Shown here one piece after another: positions 58,026 to 64,000 of a stretch of 64,000 bases of DNA; position 1 is the stretch's first letter; each line of letters opens with the position of its first letter. Source of the stretch: Ecdyonurus torrentis (lineage: Eukaryota; Arthropoda; Insecta; Ephemeroptera; Heptageniidae); NCBI GenBank assembly GCA_949318235.1, contig OX439134.1:23391162-23455161 (forward strand), written 5' to 3'. The notes beneath the pieces are model-generated. The model ran no database searches. It saw nothing but the letters and a program-made list of their open reading frames with translations, and was not told where the DNA came from. Made by a program: the position numbers and the translations under genes.

Positions 58026-60434
58026 CACTGCAAACAGAGAAGTCTTGTAATAAGACATATCTGCAGTCTTAAAACAAGTCATCCTTATTTGAGGCAGTTG
58101 AACTGTCTTTTTCAGTGTCTTCCTTTGGAAGACACTACAAACTTCTTTATCCGAGACACTACCCCTAGCCAAGCAGAGACGATTAAAACGTCTTCCTTTT
58201 AACCAACCCTGCCTAATCTCACCCTATAATAGCACCAAACCTATAATGTTACCGATCCTGGCACCTGACCCATCTCTAAAAAAGTCAACCTATGTTAGTT
58301 TACCTTGATCTGAAGTCAAACTGTAACAAATTCAAAATGGATTTAAATATAAATTAATTCTTATTGCATACCCTGATACTAATATTAAAGAAATATTCTA
58401 TTCGGAAAAACTGCATAAATCAAACATAAATTATGCTGTAATATTAATTCAATGTAGATTGTGATTTAGATTGTAATTATTAATATAATGGTACAGGGAT
58501 ATGATATATTATTACACACACAAAAATAAAAATTATAATATATATTTTTATTTATTTATTTATTATATTTATTTTACGTAATTTCACACCTTCTACATTA
58601 TATATTAATAGATATGAAAAACGTAAATTTAAACGTAAAAAATAGCAAAAATTAATAATAAAAAAAAAAGCAAAATCATGCTGATTTGCAACGAATGTGC
58701 CAGTTCATAAAATAGGATTGATAATTTAATGATTCAGGGTTGCCTTTGCCACTTTGCATATCAGTATGAGCTTGGTGTAAAGCACTGTGATGTAGAGAGA
58801 GCGCAGGCCACATCGCGGTGTCCAAAAAATTCAGCACCTAAAAATAGTAATAATGTTAATAGTAGTATAGTTTTTTGTTCTCTTTTACTGAAATTGTTAC
58901 TTTTCAAAGTTAAAAAAAATTTTCTGGCATAAAAGAATTATTTCTTACAAAAATTTATTGGAAAATTTAATAAAACATATTTATATTATAAAATATGACA
59001 TGAAAAAAAAATAAACATTTTGGGTATTAATTAATTAAATAAAAAAGAACTAAAAATCTACAAATGGAAAGAATAAATTACTTAATATATGCTGCATTTA
59101 CGTCTATGTAGCGTAAATGTTGCTTAATTGAAACTATATATATAGTGAATTTTGCTGTTTAGTATTAAATTTATGCTATGTTACCTATAGTTATTATGAA
59201 GTATTGGATAAATTTTGGTGTTTAAATTAAACCAAATGTGCTGAAAATGAACTAGCAAAATATAAGTATTTATATTTGTCAGTGCAGAATACGTACAGTA
59301 ATAATTATATAAAATATATTTCTGCAGGTAACATTAAATTTATTCAAAATTACATACTGCATAAAAACTATGTCAAAAAGCATAAACATGAATATGCAGA
59401 AAAATTTATGCCGATCAAATTTAGCTATGCTATATATAATTATAATATAAAACCTCGCACTAACCAAAAAGGGTGAAAAAAAAAGAGGAAAAAAAAAGGA
59501 AAAGAAAAGAAAAAGCATTGATTTGTTACATAAATATTTGTTATGCAATTAGATTTATAGAAATAAACTAACCAATAATTTTTGTATTAAAGACGACAGT
59601 AAAAATTACAAAAAGAAGAAGAAGAGAAAAAAAAAGTTCAAAATTTTAGAAAATTTAAACTGTCAGATTTTTTTTTACTTTTTAAAATGAATATAATATT
59701 TTATAAGTTTATAACTACTATTCTTTCTTAATTTAGAATGAAAATAAAATAAAATAAATTTTTAGGGCAAGGAAGAAAAATAGAAAATATACATGATAAA
59801 AAACTGACGTTGACATAGGACCCAAGCAGCTGCTCCTATCAATGTGTCATCGGCTTATGATAAGATGCACTTTCATCGCCCACACTGATGCACTAAATTA
59901 CGCAAGAAATACATAGTTTTCATTAATTATACTTATGTTATAAGAAAACTAAAAAGTTGTACTTGAAAAAAAAATAATAGAACAATGACATATTTATGAA
60001 ACACTATAAGGACAAAAACAAATTTTAAAATAAGTAATTAAATCGAATGTCTGTCAATTGAGAAATAAATTCTATATTTTTTTCTTATATCTAGTTAAAA
60101 TGCTTATAAAAATATTCCAAAAAAATATATATATAACGAAAAAAAAATATATAACTCAAAAAATATTTAAAAAATAGTAAATTCAAATTGCTTGTAAAAT
60201 TATTACTATCATTTTTATTTATTTTGCATTTACAATTTATTCATATGTTTTTTGGACATATTAAAGTTTGTAAATTAAATAAGAAGAATGCGGGAGAGAT
60301 AGAGAGAGAGAGAGAGAGAGAGAAGAAAAACTATCCCATATTCCATTATACATTATACAATAAATATCCACTAAAACTGTATATAAATAAATAAAATAAT
60401 CTTTCTCTTGAAATATATATTATAATTGAAAGAG

Positions 60435-60481
<47 letters not shown>

Positions 60482-61353
60482 CACACAAATGAGTATGACT
60501 TACCTTGATTTTTGACCGTGCTCTAGCTGCTCCGGCGTGTGTTACCACCGCGATGTATGCATCTCTCGCACCATCACTGGCGCAAACCAACTATTAAAGA
60601 AATGCATTCATAAATATATTGTGTTTAAAAACAAAATTATTATGCTTTCGTTTATAATAATGCAACCAAATCTAACGTTTATTATATAGAAGCATAAGTT
60701 TCTGTTGTAAAAAACCTCATGTTAGTTTCATATATTATATAGTGGCTGATTATAAGTTATCATATGCAATAAAAAGTATCAGGCCCTAATAAATGCTAAA
60801 TTTTAATTAACAGTTTTTACATAACTGCAAATTTACATACCTCTGGCCGTTTTATAAAAAAGTCCAAGGAGTTAATCCATTTCCATTGTATGGCGCCAAC
60901 AACAATAGTTCACTATCCAATTCTTCGGTTTGTTTTATCTTCTTAGTGGTATTTAATATCACTCGCACATAACTATAACACTTATATTTCATATTATAAT
61001 GCCACACTGCACTTTACTTATTAATTATACGAAGATAATTTAATAAATGTCAAAGCAACCTTTGGGCGCGGTTTACATCAACGGATGCGTCATTGCCTCG
61101 TAGAGAGGAAGTTGCGCTCGTCGTTCTTCTTTTGTCATGACGTCACAACGATAACCACGTGACCTAAGGAAGACGGAAACCACTTTTGCAAACGTCTTCC
61201 GTCTTCTTATTTTTCAAAATTTTCTCTAAGTCTCACAAACGTCTTAAAAATGAAGACTAAAGGGCTGTTTTTTCAAATTGAAAGTCTCTTCAAACGGCCT
61301 TTTTTTAAAAAGTTGTTTCGTCTGACTTTTGCTGAGGCGGACTTTTTGCAGTG
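58026..61353. mobile_element. CACTG-ended (CACTA-like) element, about 3.3 kb
   Basis: The left end CACTGCAAACAGAGAAGTC and the right end, read inward, CACTGCAAAAAGTCC form short terminal inverted repeats. TA flanks each side. Both subterminal regions are rich in GTCTT/AAGTC motifs (58040-58170 and 61160-61320), as in CACTA elements. A promoter-like block with TGACGTCA and CCACGTGACC lies at about 61138-61165 inside the right end. Most of the interior is AT-rich with GA tracts (60302-60322, 60436-60478). Only a short minus-strand exon is recognisable. It is probably non-autonomous. Confidence 0.65.
60504..60590 (-). CDS. Short exon inside the CACTG-ended element
   Basis: A 29-codon, phase-0 block between an AG acceptor (TTAATAG) and GTAAGT encodes LVCASDGARDAYIAVVTHAG followed by AARARSKIK. 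A segment at about 60841-60910 ending RPE before GTATGT joins it in frame. It is GC-richer than its surroundings. The family is not recognised; captured host sequence is possible. Confidence 0.35.
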
Positions 61354-62075
61354 TAGGCTTTATTATAAATACATATAAATTGACTCTTACTTTTAATATA
61401 ATTAATTTTTGCTCTCAGAATAAACTCTCTCTCTCTCTATCTCTTTCTCTCTGCATGTCTATTATCATATTACGAATATCATAATAATAAATATTATTAT
61501 TTTTAGAGCTTTTTTTACAGATGTTTACTTAACTAACATACTACAAATAATAAATGTTCTTTTAACTTTTTTGTAGTCACAAGTTCATAATAAAAAAATA
61601 AAAAAAAAGTTATAAAATAATTATAAGCATAATTTTGCTTCGAATGCAAATTTCGTTGCTTATTATAAAATAGTTTACAGAAAATATGTAATTAAATGTG
61701 AGCAATTTACATTGAAAGCAAATTTTTGTTTAGTTGTATTTCTTTAAATGAATCGACGACTCTCCGTTACCTTTATAGTAACTAATTCATTTTTTTGTCT
61801 GGAAGTGGGGGGCAGCTTGTGAACATTATATTTATATTCAAAAAAAAAAATAAAAAAACAGAGAGCGTGTAAAAGTTCGATCTTTTATAATTCGATCGAA
61901 ATCGGAGCGCCGTTAGGTTTTTTTAGAAAAGATCGTGAAGATGAGCGTACCCCAGTTTTGGGCTGTGAGCGCGGAGTTCAAGCGTGCTCTTTATATTGCT
62001 GAGCGTGGCCGACACTGATAAATAGTCAAGATATATTAACAAATTGATGCATAATAAGTTTTATAATAATTTTAT
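61354..62075. other. AT-rich spacer
   Basis: No gene supported. CTCTCT runs near 61425-61450 and GAGCGT-type phrases near 61960-62015 echo those at 56.6 kb. Confidence 0.4.

Positions 62076-63139
<1,064 letters not shown>

Positions 63140-63224
<85 letters not shown>
63140..63224. repeat. (CT)n microsatellite
   Basis: A pure CT run of about 85 bp, about 50 bp upstream of a possible splice acceptor. Confidence 0.95.
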
Positions 63225-63226
<2 letters not shown>

Positions 63227-63273
63227 CTATATCCCTCTTTTCAAATTAAATTAAAAAACGTTTTTGTTTTAGG

Positions 63274-63552
63274 TAAGAATCTATCTGGACTGCGAAAATA
63301 ATTAGCATTGTGACTGAGAAGAAAGTTGTCGTGCGCCTGGTATACGACGATGAGGCTGAAAGAAAGGGAAAGCCATTTCACATCCTGACTGATGCCCTCT
63401 TCTACCTGCTAGGGCTGTACTACGTCATGTGCATTTTGTACCCTTATAAAATAAATGGTACATTAGAATTTATAAAAAGGTTTATTAAAATTATGCTTTC
63501 AATTATTCTATTATTAGAAAAAATAAGAATAAAAAACATTATAATATTTTAA
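63274..63552 (+). CDS. Possible exon of an unidentified gene
   Basis: After a TTTTGTTTTAG acceptor the plus strand reads WTAKIISIVTEKKVVVRLVY, DDEAERKGKPFHILTDALFY and LLGLYYVMCILYP. The codon use up to about 63450 is coding-like; the remaining open frame to 63552 is AT-rich and probably intronic. No donor is certain. The hydrophobic end could be a buried helix. The family is not recognised. Confidence 0.35.
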
Positions 63553-63698
63553 TAATTTTTAATTGAAAAATCTAAGGGAATATTATTTATTTATATAAGC
63601 AGGAATTCAAAATATATATATATTATGAACTTTTACTAAATTTGGAAAACAATATAATTTAATTTAATGTATTATAATAATAAAATATTAAAATATTT

Positions 63699-63841
63699 CG
63701 TCTCTTTCGCGTCAAAACGTTTAAAGTGAAATTATCACGAGCTCGCCAAACGTTCCATCTACATAGGGTTTATTGTGTCAGATGGAATGTTTTGCGCGCT
63801 CTTGATAATTTTACTTGAAACGTTTTTACGCGATAGAGACG
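63699..63841. mobile_element. Hairpin MITE of about 140 bp
   Basis: CGTCTCTTTCGCGTCAAAAC at the left is mirrored by GTTTTTACGCGATAGAGACG at the right. Inside, CAAACGTTCCATCTA is mirrored by CAGATGGAATGTTTTG. The loop is short. AT-rich flanks. Confidence 0.75.
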
Positions 63842-64000
63842 ATTTAATATTTTTAAATGCATTAATAAATATAATATATTTTATATATATTTATATATAA
63901 TATATTATAATAATTACAATTAAATAACATTATAATACTATTATATGTAATTAAATTATTATAAAAAATTAAAATATAAACGTAATGGTTTACAATTATT
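63842..64000. other. AT-rich end of the window
   Basis: Simple AT-rich DNA with no recognisable feature. Confidence 0.4.

Overview
This is nuclear DNA of an animal, probably an invertebrate. It is strongly AT-rich. Genes are split by introns with GT..AG borders, coding is sparse, and long (TA)n, (GA)n and (CA)n tracts and many transposon families fill the space. Two host-type genes support an animal: the C-terminal part of a DHX37-type DEAH-box RNA helicase, and a multi-Tudor (TDRD-like) protein. Nothing visible fixes the phylum.

Region 1 (1-15.5 kb) reads as one very large DNA transposon, possibly clipped at its left end by the window start. Inverted arrays of a CTCTAACAT-type motif lie at both edges. 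Inside are two divergent intron-containing genes: a Tnp2/CACTA-like transposase on the minus strand (3 exons, 860 aa) and an accessory protein on the plus strand (13 exons, 971 aa, every exon joined in phase) with eight near-identical 33-residue RG-rich repeats. The intergenic part is duplicated in tandem (2248 bp, offset exactly 3387 bp). The two copies are separated by a 1139-bp TIR element packed with the palindrome AACCGCGCGGTT.

Region 2 (15.5-31 kb) is a dense mosaic of non-autonomous elements: CRE-bearing repeats, a TTAA-flanked MITE family, a CCATGG-array element nested in one of those MITEs, fold-back elements with CTACACTTT motifs spaced exactly 33 bp, a 2.75-kb giant fold-back inserted into a 109-bp minisatellite rich in NRF1-like sites, and a decayed LINE reverse transcriptase.

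Region 3 (31-41 kb) holds the 3' end of an unrecognised gene, a 5'-truncated LINE tail, several fold-backs of 270-460 bp (two with hammerhead-like cores) and four exons of the DHX37-like gene on the minus strand.

Region 4 (42-47 kb, minus strand) is a THAP/P-element-like transposase that seems to have lost its catalytic middle and carries an in-frame stop. It lies beside a well-preserved Ulp1-type cysteine protease reading frame.

Region 5 (48-55 kb, minus strand) is the Tudor gene. About 1.35 kb of it is duplicated almost identically 5.6 kb apart, and two of its exons carry in-frame TAA codons. Region 6 (55-64 kb) has a perfect X-box, a decayed coding block, a BED-finger-like exon, a 3.3-kb CACTG-ended element and further hairpins.

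All family assignments rest on motif recognition by eye; no database search was possible.
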